Shown piece after piece: positions 46,726 to 56,224 of a stretch of 64,000 bases of DNA. A program made the translations under genes and the position numbers. Origin of the DNA: Vibrio algivorus (GTDB lineage Bacteria; Pseudomonadota; Gammaproteobacteria; Enterobacterales; Vibrionaceae). The first letter of the stretch is position 1. Each line of letters starts with the position of its first letter. The stretch covers positions 2,108,001-2,172,000 of the forward strand of contig NZ_AP018678.1 in NCBI RefSeq assembly GCF_002218005.2, written 5' to 3'. The notes under the pieces were generated by a model. It was not told the DNA's origin. It was given only the letters and a program-made list of their open reading frames with translations, and ran no database searches.

Positions 46726-47256
46726 TTACTCTTGCGGTACTACCTTACCGATATAAGGCAAGTGGCGGTAGTTTTGCGCATAATCAATACCAACACCGAC
46801 AACAAACTCATCTGGGATTTCAAAACCAATCCATTTTGCATCAACGTGTACTTCACGGCGTGATGGTTTATCTAAAAGAGTACAAATCTCAATTGAGTTT
46901 GGTTCGCGGATTTCTAAAATTTCGCACACTTTACTTAAAGTATTACCAGTATCGATAATGTCTTCAACTAAAAGGACATCTTTGCCTTTAATATCGTCAT
47001 CAAGATCTTTTAAGATTCGTACATCACGATTACTTGTCATACCGTTTCCGTAACTAGAGGCAGTCATAAAGTCGATTTGATGATTAACTTCGATAGAACG
47101 AGACAAATCTGCCATAAATACATACGAACCACGTAGTAGGCCAATAATCACCAAATTTTCGGATCCTTGATAATGCTCAGTAATTGATTTACCTAGCGCT
47201 TTCACTCGATCTTGCACTTCCTGTTCAGAGATCATTACTTCTACAGTGTGTTTCAT
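46726..47256 (-). CDS. hpt: Hypoxanthine phosphoribosyltransferase
   Basis: A 176-aa purine-salvage enzyme. The PRPP-binding motif is LLVEDIIDTGNTL, with IGLLRGSYVFMADL near the start and the purine-contact part KWIGFEIPDEFVVGVGIDY. The frame reaches a TTG at 47286, but the ATG at 47256 with GAGA upstream gives the usual N-terminus MKHTVEVMISEQ. It is divergent from the quorum regulator, as in V. cholerae, and the 298-bp region between them holds candidate LuxR-type sites. Confidence 0.93.
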   Translation of the reverse strand: MKHTVEVMISEQEVQDRVKALGKSITEHYQGSENLVIIGLLRGSYVFMADLSRSIEVNHQIDFMTASSYGNGMTSNRDVRILKDLDDDIKGKDVLLVEDIIDTGNTLSKVCEILEIREPNSIEICTLLDKPSRREVHVDAKWIGFEIPDEFVVGVGIDYAQNYRHLPYIGKVVPQE

Positions 47257-47380
47257 ACTTTTCTCAATATTTAGATTTTGCAGCAAAATAAGTTTTACCC
47301 AATTAGCAAAACTTTGACGTCAAGCTATCTATTCTAGCACTGCAAGCCCTTAACGTTAACTTTTACCCGCGACAATCTTC

Positions 47381-47402
47381 TTATTGATGATGTTTTAATC
47401 AG
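47381..47402. promoter_or_regulatory. Possible upstream LuxR/HapR site
   Basis: TTATTGAT is a perfect half-site of the LuxR/HapR operator; the matching half AATCA is 8 nt away, so the spacing is longer than normal. Motif-based only. Confidence 0.3.
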
Positions 47403-47483
47403 ATTGACACATGAAACAACCAAGGTAGACTCATTCACATAATAAATATAAAAAACGTTACTATAATTATTTCTAGAGCTATC

Positions 47484-47519
47484 TCTCGCTTAGTTGATAC
47501 CGAAATCAACTAAGCGAGA
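47484..47519. promoter_or_regulatory. 15-bp perfect palindrome in the leader of the quorum regulator
   Basis: 47484-47498 (TCTCGCTTAGTTGAT) pairs perfectly with 47505-47519 across ACCGAA. The core TTGAT-N6-ATCAA has the same spacing as the LuxR/HapR operator, and these regulators repress their own genes. TATAAT at 47462-47467 suggests transcription starts near 47474, so the palindrome would also be a hairpin in the mRNA, in the region where Qrr small RNAs act in other vibrios. Confidence 0.65.
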
Positions 47520-47554
47520 CGAAATTTAAATAGGCTCATTTTTAGGACTTTAAT

Positions 47555-48163
47555 ATGGATATGATTACGAAACGCCCAAGGACTCGATTAACCCCAGAAA
47601 AAAGAAAATTACAATTATTAGAAATTGGTATAGAAGTATTCGCACGGCGTGGTATTGGCCGCGGTGGTCATGCGGATATTGCTGAAATAGCCCAAGTTTC
47701 GGTGGCCACCGTTTTTAATTACTTCCCCACTCGTGAAGATCTTGTTGAAGCAGTATTAAGCGACGTAGAACAACATTTTACCGATTTTTTAAATCAAAAT
47801 ATCAATCACTCGCTTCCAGTAAGGCAAAATCTAGATAACCTTTGCCATCAATTAATCGATACCGTATTAGATGATACACAATGGATAAAGATTTGGTTTG
47901 AATGGAGTACTTCAACTCGAGATGATGTATGGCCATTATTTGTAGCAACACACGGTAAACATCAACAGTATTTCCGTGATCTTTTCTCTAGTGCAATTAA
48001 AAATGGCGAATTAGAAGAGAAACATAACCCAGGTAATATTGCTAAGCTTTTCCATGGCTTATGCTATTCCCTCTTTATTCAAGCTAACCGCACGCCAGAT
48101 AAGCAGTACTTAACTAAGCTGATCACTAGCTTCTTAGATATGTTGTGTATTTATAAGCGCTAG
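47555..48163 (+). CDS. hapR: LuxR/HapR/OpaR/SmcR-type quorum-sensing master regulator (TetR fold)
   Basis: A 202-aa regulator with an N-terminal TetR-type DNA-binding domain: RPRTRLTPEKRKLQL, EVFARRGIGRGGHADIAE and VSVATVFNYFPTREDLVE match V. harveyi LuxR nearly exactly. The ligand/dimer domain (about residues 65-200) keeps WFEWSTSTRDDVWPLF, LFHGLCYSLFIQANR and the C-terminal LDMLCIYKR. In vibrios its mRNA is repressed by Qrr small RNAs at low cell density. TAGGA lies about 9 nt before the ATG. There is no recognisable terminator before the MITE-like element 73 bp downstream. Confidence 0.93.
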   Translation: MDMITKRPRTRLTPEKRKLQLLEIGIEVFARRGIGRGGHADIAEIAQVSVATVFNYFPTREDLVEAVLSDVEQHFTDFLNQNINHSLPVRQNLDNLCHQLIDTVLDDTQWIKIWFEWSTSTRDDVWPLFVATHGKHQQYFRDLFSSAIKNGELEEKHNPGNIAKLFHGLCYSLFIQANRTPDKQYLTKLITSFLDMLCIYKR

Positions 48164-48236
48164 GAGTATTGGTTAATAAGACTACCTGACTATTATTTGG
48201 TTTAGGTTATTCGTTTATCGAGGCCCAAGGCTAATT

Positions 48237-48468
48237 AACCTCAGCTGCGGATAACTAGGAGTCACTCAATACAGCACTTTAGGCGTCTAACTTCGTTAAA
48301 ATCAACGCAATAGGCCAGCTATTGACTTATGATTTTGCCTTGTTATCCATCCCAAATTGCAGCATTGAGAGAAAGTCATCAATCCTAGATACCTGACAGA
48401 TGTTTTTATCACTTTTATATCAGTGAGTTAGGTTCATTATTGTGACACTCTTATCCGAAGCTGAGGTT
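48237..48468 (-). mobile_element. 232-bp MITE-like element, copy B (inverted)
   Basis: Reverse complement of copy A with three substitutions over 232 bp and no gaps by direct reading. The ends are again AACCTC and GAGGTT. No convincing target duplication is seen here. It occupies the 402-bp gap between the quorum regulator and lpd, followed by the lpd terminator. Confidence 0.88.
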
Positions 48469-48487
48469 AAGTAATAAAAAGCCAACA

Positions 48488-48530
48488 AAAACAAAAGAGC
48501 CGCACAGTTCAAAGCTGTGCGGCTCTTCTT
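48488..48530 (-). terminator. Terminator after lpdA
   Basis: AAGAGCCGCACAG (48495-48507) pairs perfectly with 48515-48527. Read on the minus strand it runs into TTTTGTTTTTG; on the plus strand it could end the hapR transcript. Confidence 0.9.
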
Positions 48531-48565
48531 TATCTCAGCTCGACTTAATATCGAGCTAGGATATA

Positions 48566-49993
48566 TTACTTCTTACGTTTTACTGCTTTAGCATTTGGAA
48601 GGTCAGTGATTGTACCTTCAAATACTTCAGCCGCTAAACCAACAGATTCGTGTAGTGTTGGGTGAGCATGGATAGTTAATGCGATATCTTCCGCATCACA
48701 ACCCATCTCGATCGCAAGACCGATTTCACCTAGCAATTCACCACCATTAGTACCAACGATAGCACCACCGATTACGCGGTGAGTTTCTTTATCGAAGATA
48801 AGCTTAGTCATACCTTCAGCACAATCAGACGCAATTGCACGACCTGATGCAGCCCAAGGGAAGGTAGCCGTTTCGTATTTAATACCTTCTGCTTTCGCTT
48901 CTTTTTCTGTCTTACCAACCCACGCGACTTCTGGCTCTGTGTAAGCAATTGATGGAATCACTTTCGGGTCGAAGTAATGCTTCTTACCAGAAATAACTTC
49001 AGCAGCTACGTGGCCTTCATGCACACCTTTGTGAGCAAGCATTGGCTGACCAACGATGTCACCGATCGCGTGAATGTGAGGAACGTTAGTGCGCATTTGC
49101 TTATCAACATTGATGAAACCACGCTCATCAACTTCGATACCTGCTTTTTCAGCGTCCATTAGCTTACCGTTTGGAACACGGCCAATCGCCACAAGAACGG
49201 CATCGTAACGCTCAGCTTCTGCTGGCGCTTTTTTGCCTTCCATTGAAACGTAGATACCATCTTCTTTCGCTTCAACCGCAGTTACTTTAGTTTCAAGCAT
49301 TAGGTTGAACTTGTCTTTGATTTGCTTAGTGAACACTTTAACAACGTCTTTATCCGCCGCAGGAATCACTTGATCAAACATTTCAACTACATCGATTTGA
49401 GAACCTAGCGAGTGGTACACAGTACCCATTTCTAGACCGATGATACCGCCGCCCATGACAAGAAGTTTCTTAGGTACTTCTTTTAATTCTAGCGCGTCAG
49501 TTGAATCCCAAATACGTGGATCATCATGTGGAATAAATGGCAGTTTAATTGGGCGAGAGCCCGCTGCAATGATTGCGTTATCAAAAGTAAGCGTTGTTTT
49601 CTCTTCGCCTTCCACTTCTAGCGTGTTAGGACCTGTGAATTTACCAAAGCCATTCACAACGGTTACTTTACGTTGTTTCGCCATACCAGCAAGACCGCCA
49701 GTTAGCTGAGTAATTACTTTATCTTTCCATACACGGATTTTATCGATGTCAGTTTGAGGCTCACCGAATACTACGCCGTGTTCCGCCATTGCTTTGGCTT
49801 CTTCAATCACTTTAGAAACGTGAAGTAATGCTTTTGATGGGATACAACCCACGTTTAGACATACACCACCTAGAGTGCTGTAACGTTCAACAAGAACCGT
49901 TTCTAAACCTAAATCTGCACAACGGAATGCTGCTGAGTAACCAGCAGGACCTGCACCAAGTACCACGACTTGTGCTTTAATTTCTTTGCTCAT
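48566..49993 (-). CDS. lpdA: Dihydrolipoamide dehydrogenase (E3)
   Basis: A 475-aa flavoprotein that reoxidises dihydrolipoamide of the pyruvate and 2-oxoglutarate dehydrogenases. FAD motif GAGPAGYSAAF, redox disulfide GGVCLNVGCIPSK, NAD motif GGGIIGLEMG, and the catalytic His-Glu in HAHPTLHE. It follows aceF by 273 bp, a gap that contains the aceF terminator and possibly an lpd promoter, as E3 is also needed by other complexes. Confidence 0.96.
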   Translation of the reverse strand: MSKEIKAQVVVLGAGPAGYSAAFRCADLGLETVLVERYSTLGGVCLNVGCIPSKALLHVSKVIEEAKAMAEHGVVFGEPQTDIDKIRVWKDKVITQLTGGLAGMAKQRKVTVVNGFGKFTGPNTLEVEGEEKTTLTFDNAIIAAGSRPIKLPFIPHDDPRIWDSTDALELKEVPKKLLVMGGGIIGLEMGTVYHSLGSQIDVVEMFDQVIPAADKDVVKVFTKQIKDKFNLMLETKVTAVEAKEDGIYVSMEGKKAPAEAERYDAVLVAIGRVPNGKLMDAEKAGIEVDERGFINVDKQMRTNVPHIHAIGDIVGQPMLAHKGVHEGHVAAEVISGKKHYFDPKVIPSIAYTEPEVAWVGKTEKEAKAEGIKYETATFPWAASGRAIASDCAEGMTKLIFDKETHRVIGGAIVGTNGGELLGEIGLAIEMGCDAEDIALTIHAHPTLHESVGLAAEVFEGTITDLPNAKAVKRKK

Positions 49994-50226
49994 TTTGACC
50001 TCGTTATAGTCATTTAATCCCTGACAAGCTGACGGTTCCCATTTGTACGATGATGAATAAACGGGAGTGAATTATCTATTTCAGAATTACAGCCAGTTTA
50101 TCGACTTGTTAACGGTCTGAAAAGTGATTCACGTTAGCCTGTGAGCTAGACAACATTCTTTTTTACTTGAGTCATATTACGTGAAAAATCAATACAGTTT
50201 ATTCGCGTAACAGTAAAATCTTGTTC

Positions 50227-50256
50227 AAAAAATAAGGTGGCCGCTGAGCCACCCTA
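50227..50256 (-). terminator. Terminator after aceF
   Basis: On the minus strand GGTGGC-TCAGCG-GCCACC is followed by TTATTTTTTG. Located 11 nt past the aceF stop, it should limit but perhaps not abolish read-through to lpd. Confidence 0.8.
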
Positions 50257-50266
50257 TTTTATTTCA

Positions 50267-52159
50267 TTACAGTACCAAACGGCGGATGTCTGATAGACAA
50301 CCATTTAGGTAAGTAATGAAGCGCGCACCTTCTGCACCATCGATCACGCGGTGATCGTAAGATAGAGAAAGTGGAAGCTGTAGGCGTGGTTCAAATTCTT
50401 TACCATTCCATACTGGCTTCATTTCAGATTTAGATACCCCAAGGATACCTACTTCTGGTGCGTTAACGATTGGAGTAAACGCTGTACCACCGATACCGCC
50501 AAGGCTTGAAATTGTGAAACAACCGCCTTGCATATCAGAAGCAGTCAGTTTACCTGAACGTGCTTTCTTAGAAATCACAGCCAGCTCTTCAGATAGCTCG
50601 TAAATGCCTTTCTTGTTCACGTCTTTAAATACAGGAACAACAAGACCGTTTGGCGTATCAACTGCGATACCAACGTTTACGTATTTCTTAAGAATGATGC
50701 TTTCGCCATCTTCAGAAAGTGAAGAGTTAAACGCTGGGAATGCTTCTAGCGCTTTAGCGACTGCTTTCATGATGAACACAAGTGGTGTGATCTTCATGCC
50801 AGTGTCTTTCTTCGCTTCGATTGCGTTTTGCTCTTTACGGAACGCTTCTAGTGCTGTGATATCTGCATTGTCCCACTGTGTAACGTGCGGGATCATTACC
50901 CAGTTACGGTGCAGGTTAGCGCCAGAGATTTTCTTAATCTTAGACAGTTTCTGAACTTCAGTTTCACCAAACTTGCTGAAGTCCACTTTTGGCCAAGGAA
51001 GAAGACCTAGTGCACTGCCGTCGCCATTGCCAGATGCTGCTGCACCAGACTCTAGACGTTTTAGTGCATCTTTTACGAAGTTTTGTACGTCTTCTTTCAA
51101 GATACGGCTCTTACGACCAGTACCTTTCACTTTCGCTAGGTTTACACCGAACTCACGTGCTAAACGACGAACCACTGGAGAAGCATGAGCGTACTCATTG
51201 TTCTCTTGGAAATCACCGGTTGATGCAGGCGCTTGAGCCGCTGCCGCTGCTGGAGCTGGAGTTGAAGCCGATGCAGGTGCCGCAGCTTGAGCTGGAGCAG
51301 CCGCTTGTGGTGCAGGTGCTGCGCCAGCGACTTCAAATACCATGATCAATGAACCCGTTGATACTTTATCACCGGCATTGATTTTGATTTCTTTTACTAC
51401 GCCAGCAAATGGAGCTGGAACTTCCATAGAAGCTTTGTCGCCTTCAACCGTGATCAAAGATTGCTCTTCTTCAACAGTATCGCCAACGGCAACCATCACT
51501 TCAGTCACTTCAACTTCATCGCCACCGATATCAGGAACGTTCACTTCTTTCGCAGCTGATGCCGCAGGTGCTGCTGTTTCTTGTGGAGCGGCTTCTGCTA
51601 CCGGTGCTGCTGGAGCGCCTGAGCCTGCCACTTCAAATACCATGATAAGTGAGCCAGTCGTCACTTTATCGCCAGTATTCACTTTAAGTTCTTTAAGAAC
51701 ACCCGCAAAAGGAGCAGGTACTTCCATTGAAGCTTTATCGCCTTCAACCGTCAGTAGAGATTGCTCTTCTTCAATGCTGTCACCGATAGCAACCATGATT
51801 TCAGTTACTTCAACTTCATCACCGCCGATGTCAGGAACGTGTACTTCTTTCAATTCAGAAGCTGCAGGTGCTGCCGCTGGAGCCGCTTCTGCTTTTGGAG
51901 CTTCTACCGCTGGAGCCGCTGCTACGCCTTCTGCTTCAAAGACCATAATAAATGAACCAGTTGAAACTGAATCACCTACATTAATTTTAATTTCTTTTAC
52001 TACGCCAGCTTGTGGTGCTGGAACTTCCATTGAAGCTTTATCGCCTTCAACAGTAATAAGAGACTGCTCTTCTTCAACCTTGTCACCAACGTTTACTAGA
52101 ATCTCAGTAACTTCAACCTCATCGGCACCAATGTCAGGTACATTAATTTCGATTGTCAT
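50267..52159 (-). CDS. aceF: Dihydrolipoamide acetyltransferase (E2), three lipoyl domains
   Basis: A 630-aa E2 core of the pyruvate dehydrogenase complex. Three lipoyl domains carry the modified lysine in GDKASME at Lys41, Lys142 and Lys242, joined by Ala/Pro-rich linkers; then an E3/E1-binding domain (SPVVRRLAREFGVNL, about residues 320-360) and the catalytic domain with SYDHRVIDGAEG. The DNA of the three lipoyl units is visibly repetitive. GGAAAG precedes the ATG. It lies 79 bp after aceE. Confidence 0.96.
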   Translation of the reverse strand: MTIEINVPDIGADEVEVTEILVNVGDKVEEEQSLITVEGDKASMEVPAPQAGVVKEIKINVGDSVSTGSFIMVFEAEGVAAAPAVEAPKAEAAPAAAPAASELKEVHVPDIGGDEVEVTEIMVAIGDSIEEEQSLLTVEGDKASMEVPAPFAGVLKELKVNTGDKVTTGSLIMVFEVAGSGAPAAPVAEAAPQETAAPAASAAKEVNVPDIGGDEVEVTEVMVAVGDTVEEEQSLITVEGDKASMEVPAPFAGVVKEIKINAGDKVSTGSLIMVFEVAGAAPAPQAAAPAQAAAPASASTPAPAAAAAQAPASTGDFQENNEYAHASPVVRRLAREFGVNLAKVKGTGRKSRILKEDVQNFVKDALKRLESGAAASGNGDGSALGLLPWPKVDFSKFGETEVQKLSKIKKISGANLHRNWVMIPHVTQWDNADITALEAFRKEQNAIEAKKDTGMKITPLVFIMKAVAKALEAFPAFNSSLSEDGESIILKKYVNVGIAVDTPNGLVVPVFKDVNKKGIYELSEELAVISKKARSGKLTASDMQGGCFTISSLGGIGGTAFTPIVNAPEVGILGVSKSEMKPVWNGKEFEPRLQLPLSLSYDHRVIDGAEGARFITYLNGCLSDIRRLVL

Positions 52160-52238
52160 TATTCTTTCCTTTTTTGATTGAAGTGCGCAGCATGAGTTTT
52201 GTCATGCTACGCACCTTCATTCTTATGCGTTTAGTGAA

Positions 52239-54902
52239 TTAAGCGTGAAGTGGGTTGATTTTGTCTGCATCGATATTAAATTTAGCAATCGCTTCAGCAA
52301 CCACTGATTTTTCAATATCGCCACGCTTAACTAGCTCAGTTAGAGCCGCAACCACAACATAACCCGCGTTCACTTCGAAGTGACGACGTAGGTTTTCACG
52401 GCTATCAGAACGACCGAAGCCATCAGTACCCAATACTTTGTAAGACTCAGCAGGTACGAATGCACGTACTTGGTCTGCATAGTTCTTCATGTAGTCCGTC
52501 GCAGCAATAGCAGGTTCTGAACCTAGTACTGTTGAGATGTAAGGTACTTTTTGCTCCGCTTCTGGGTGAAGCATGTTGTAACGTTCAACTTCTTGACCAT
52601 CACGAGTCAATTCGTTGAAAGAAGTGACTGAGTAAACATCAGACGCTACGCCGTAGTCATCGCTTAGGATCTGCGCTGCTTTACGAACTTCGTTCATGAT
52701 AGTGCCCGAGCTCATTAGCTGAACTTTAGACTTGCTACCTGCGTAAGTTTCTAGCTTGTAGATACCACGACGGATGCCTTCTTCAGCGCCTTCTGGCATT
52801 GCTGGCATGTGGTAGTTCTCGTTCATTACGGTTAGATAGTAGTAAACGTTCTCTTGCTCACCGTACATGCGACGAATACCGTCTTGCATGATAACTGCCA
52901 CTTCATAAGCGAAAGTAGGATCGTAAGAAATACAGTTAGGAACCGTGTTCGCCATGATGTGCGAGTGGCCATCTTCGTGCTGTAGACCTTCACCGTTAAG
53001 CGTTGTACGACCTGCTGTAGCACCTAGTAGGAAGCCACGAGCTTGTTGGTCACCTGCCATCCACGCCATGTCGCCCACACGTTGGAAGCCGAACATTGAG
53101 TAGTAGATGTAGAATGGAATCATTGGCAAGTTGTTAGTGCTGTATGATGTTGCCGCAGCAACCCATGAAGACATAGCACCTAGCTCATTGATACCTTCTT
53201 GTAGAACTTGACCTGAAGTTGCTTCTTTGTAGTAAGACACTACGCCGCGATCTTCTGGAGTATAAGTTTGGCCATTCGGATTGTAGATACCGATTTGACG
53301 GAACAAGCCTTCCATACCGAAAGTACGTGCTTCATCAGCAATGATTGGTACTACATTTTTACCAATACCTTTATCTTTCAATAAGATATTTAATGAACGA
53401 ACAAACGCCATTGTGGTTGAAATGTCACGTTTTTGCTCAGTAAGCAATGCGTCAAATTCACCCAGCTCAGGAATTTTCAACTCTTCTGTAAAGCTAGGTA
53501 GACGCTGAGGCGTATAACCATGTAGTGCTTTACGACGAGCGTGTAGGTATTCGTACTCTTTAGAACCTTCTTCTAGCGTTAAGTAAGGAAGCTCTTTCAC
53601 TTTCTCATCAGTTAGAAGTTCTTGTAGGCCTAAACGATCACGTAGGTGAAGAACATGTGTCATGTCCATTTTCTTCACTTGGTGTGCAATGTTCTTACCT
53701 TCAGCTGCTTCACCCATGCCGTAACCTTTAACAGTTTTAGCTAGGATCACCGTTGGACGGCCTTTAGTGTCTTGTGCGTTTTTGTAAGCTGCGTATAGCT
53801 TAGAAGACTCGTGACCACCACGCTTAAGTGCGAAGATTTCATCATCCGTCATATCGGCAACAAGTGCTGCAGTTTCAGGGTATTTACCGAAGAAGTGTTC
53901 ACGTACGTAAGCACCATCTTTCGATTTGAATGTTTGGTAATCGCCATCGATGGTTTCGTTCATCAATTGCAGCAATTTACCTGAAGTATCTTTCGCTAGT
54001 AGTGAATCCCAGTTGTTACCCCAGATCACTTTAACTACATTCCAACCTGCGCCTTTAAATAGACCTTCAAGTTCTTGAATGATGCTACCGTTACCCATAA
54101 CAGGGCCATCTAGGCGCTGTAGGTTACAGTTGATTAGGAAACATAGGTTGTCCAGTTTTTCACGAGCCGCGAAAGAAATCGCACCGCGTGATTCTGGCTC
54201 ATCCATCTCACCATCACCTAAGAACGCGTAAACACGTTGCTCAGAAGTATCTTTCATGCCACGACCTTCAAGGTACTTCAAGAAGCGCGCTTGATAGATA
54301 GCAGAAATTGGGCCTAGACCCATAGATACTGTAGGGAACTGCCAGAATTCAGGCATTAATTTAGGGTGTGGGTATGAAGGGATACCTTTACCATCAACTT
54401 CTTGACGGAAGTTATCAAGTTGCTCTGCCGTTAAACGGCCTTCAAGGAACGCACGAGCATAGATCCCTGGAGAGATATGACCTTGATAATAAACTAAATC
54501 GCCACCGTCTTTTTCATTTGGCGCACGGAAAAAGTGGTTAAAACACACTTCATAGAACGCAGCTGAAGACTGGTAAGAAGCCATGTGGCCACCTAGCTCT
54601 AAGTCTTTCTTTGATGCACGCAATACAATCATTACCGCATTCCAACGGATGATCGCACGAATGCGACGCTCTAACGTAGTATCACCAGGATATGCCGGCT
54701 CTTGTGCTGCCGGAATGGTGTTTACATAGTTAGTGTTGATGCCAGTTGGCATGTCTACACCGTCTAAACGGGCTTTATCTAACACTTGCTCTAATAGATA
54801 TTGAGCGCGCTCGACACCTTCTTCACGTACCACTGATTCAAGGGCTTGTAACCAATCTTGAGTTTCCAGTGCATCAACGTCATTATTCATGACTTCAGAC
54901 AT
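52239..54902 (-). CDS. aceE: Pyruvate dehydrogenase E1 component, homodimeric type
   Basis: An 887-aa thiamine-diphosphate enzyme, the same length as E. coli AceE, decarboxylating pyruvate and acetylating E2. The TPP motif is GDGEMDEPES with NCNLQRLDG further on; HEDGHSH and the C-terminal TDGFGRSDSRENLRRHFEV are diagnostic. The ATG at 54902 gives MSEVMNNDVDALETQDW, matching the E. coli start. pdhR is 51 bp upstream, so the genes form a pdhR-aceE-aceF(-lpd) operon under PdhR control. Confidence 0.97.
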   Translation of the reverse strand: MSEVMNNDVDALETQDWLQALESVVREEGVERAQYLLEQVLDKARLDGVDMPTGINTNYVNTIPAAQEPAYPGDTTLERRIRAIIRWNAVMIVLRASKKDLELGGHMASYQSSAAFYEVCFNHFFRAPNEKDGGDLVYYQGHISPGIYARAFLEGRLTAEQLDNFRQEVDGKGIPSYPHPKLMPEFWQFPTVSMGLGPISAIYQARFLKYLEGRGMKDTSEQRVYAFLGDGEMDEPESRGAISFAAREKLDNLCFLINCNLQRLDGPVMGNGSIIQELEGLFKGAGWNVVKVIWGNNWDSLLAKDTSGKLLQLMNETIDGDYQTFKSKDGAYVREHFFGKYPETAALVADMTDDEIFALKRGGHESSKLYAAYKNAQDTKGRPTVILAKTVKGYGMGEAAEGKNIAHQVKKMDMTHVLHLRDRLGLQELLTDEKVKELPYLTLEEGSKEYEYLHARRKALHGYTPQRLPSFTEELKIPELGEFDALLTEQKRDISTTMAFVRSLNILLKDKGIGKNVVPIIADEARTFGMEGLFRQIGIYNPNGQTYTPEDRGVVSYYKEATSGQVLQEGINELGAMSSWVAAATSYSTNNLPMIPFYIYYSMFGFQRVGDMAWMAGDQQARGFLLGATAGRTTLNGEGLQHEDGHSHIMANTVPNCISYDPTFAYEVAVIMQDGIRRMYGEQENVYYYLTVMNENYHMPAMPEGAEEGIRRGIYKLETYAGSKSKVQLMSSGTIMNEVRKAAQILSDDYGVASDVYSVTSFNELTRDGQEVERYNMLHPEAEQKVPYISTVLGSEPAIAATDYMKNYADQVRAFVPAESYKVLGTDGFGRSDSRENLRRHFEVNAGYVVVAALTELVKRGDIEKSVVAEAIAKFNIDADKINPLHA

Positions 54903-54953
54903 GGCGATCTATCCTTTTGTTGGTTTGACAGATTAACTAGCTTTTAGCCAATC

Positions 54954-55721
54954 TTATGATTCGTTAGCTTGTTGAATTCGGCGCAGTGAACGCTCACGAC
55001 GACTCTCTTCTCGAGTCAAATCCAACAAGGTCTCTTCGATATAAGCCAAATGGGCATGCGACGCTTTACGTGCTTTTTCTGGTTCACGTTCTAAAATCGC
55101 TTGCACAATATTGGCGCGGTGATGACTCACCTTTTCTACCACCTCATCACGACGATGAAGTAATTCTAAATTCTGTAATACGTTTTGCTGCAATAAAGGG
55201 GCAAGGCTACGAACAATGTGCAATAGCACCACATTATGAGCGGCTTCAGAAATCGCAATTAACACTGCCATTACTGCGCTTGATTCTTGCGCCACATCTT
55301 TATTTTCAATCGCTTTTTCAACTTCTTTTTGGCATTGAGAAATTCGTTCAAAATCTTCTTCGGTGCCACGTAAGGCTGCGAAGTAAGCTGAAATACCTTC
55401 CATTGCATGACGAGATTCAAGTAAGTCGAGTTGTGTTTCTGAATGCGTCGACAATAACTCTAGCAAAGGATCGGAAAAAGAAGTCCATAAGGTATCCGTT
55501 ACAAATGTACCGCCACCTTGTTTACGAGTTAATAAACGTTTTGCTTCTAAACGTTGAATCGCTTCACGAATCGAAGGTCGAGACACATCAAATTGTTTTG
55601 CTAATTCTCGCTCTGGTGGCAATTGTTGCCCGGGAGAAAGTGTGCCTTCTAAAATCAGCCGTTCGATTTCCTGTTCAATCACATCGGAAAGCTTTGGCTG
55701 ACGAATCCTTTGATAAGCCAT
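54954..55721 (-). CDS. pdhR: Pyruvate dehydrogenase complex repressor PdhR (GntR/FadR)
   Basis: A 255-aa regulator with an N-terminal winged helix (ELAKQFDVSRPSIREAIQRLE, then the wing KQGGGTFV) and a C-terminal FCD helical domain. In E. coli pyruvate releases it from DNA. Two PdhR-type boxes stand upstream, one perfect, so it represses its own operon. A long open frame on the opposite strand is a shadow. Confidence 0.95.
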   Translation of the reverse strand: MAYQRIRQPKLSDVIEQEIERLILEGTLSPGQQLPPERELAKQFDVSRPSIREAIQRLEAKRLLTRKQGGGTFVTDTLWTSFSDPLLELLSTHSETQLDLLESRHAMEGISAYFAALRGTEEDFERISQCQKEVEKAIENKDVAQESSAVMAVLIAISEAAHNVVLLHIVRSLAPLLQQNVLQNLELLHRRDEVVEKVSHHRANIVQAILEREPEKARKASHAHLAYIEETLLDLTREESRRERSLRRIQQANES

Positions 55722-55751
55722 GATTAATTCGTTTTCTCACTCGTGAATGTA

Positions 55752-55768
55752 AATTGGTAAGACCAATT
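55752..55768. promoter_or_regulatory. PdhR operator 1
   Basis: AATTGGTAAGACCAATT is a perfect 7-3-7 palindrome and fits the PdhR consensus AATTGGTnnnACCAATT. It lies about 30 bp before the pdhR start. Confidence 0.88.
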
Positions 55769-55888
55769 ACCATGTACAACAAAAATTTTACCGAATGCAA
55801 ACACAAGTGTCCAGACAAAATTGACCCACATCAAATAAGCAAGCTACGTTAACTGCCACGTAACATAATCACACTAAAACACTAATAA

Positions 55889-55905
55889 GATTGGTAAGAC
55901 CATTT
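55889..55905. promoter_or_regulatory. PdhR operator 2, weaker
   Basis: GATTGGTAAGACCATTT keeps TTGGTAAGACCA and lies 137 bp upstream of operator 1. The rest of the 503-bp gap (55722-56224) holds no gene; its 3' part (56155-56220) is a degenerate run of CTAGTAG/CTAATCGTTA repeats. Confidence 0.6.
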
Positions 55906-56224
55906 AAATAGTCGACATTCAAAATGTCATTTCATTAAGTAAGATGGGTATATTTTGTTAAAAGTGTGATTTTGATCTCTATTAAAATACCCCGTAAGGA
56001 GTACAAGCAGGCCGATATTACTGAGTGCGTTTGTAACGAAAATTTGTTACTAAAAAATGACAAAATCTGAATCTAAGCCTCCCGACAGAAAGAGAGACTT
56101 TTTTGTTGTACTGATAATTTTATAAAAATGTGAGATCAATCAGAGGTAGGAAAGTGGCTAGTAGCTAAATTGCTAGTGGTTAAATCGTTAGTAGTCTAAT
56201 CGTTAATCGTCTAATGGCGAGTAA

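Noticed and set aside
43991..48236. Composite transposon carrying yadHG-can-hpt-hapR
   Set aside because: These are core genes in their usual Vibrio or enteric neighbourhoods, and no target duplication surrounds the whole segment; the elements more likely inserted separately.
51342..52181. Plus-strand ORF of 279 codons
   Set aside because: It lies wholly opposite aceF; its length comes from the Ala/Pro/Val/Glu-rich lipoyl and linker codons.
54986..55723. Plus-strand ORF of 245 codons
   Set aside because: It mirrors pdhR on the other strand, has no family motif and no ribosome binding site.
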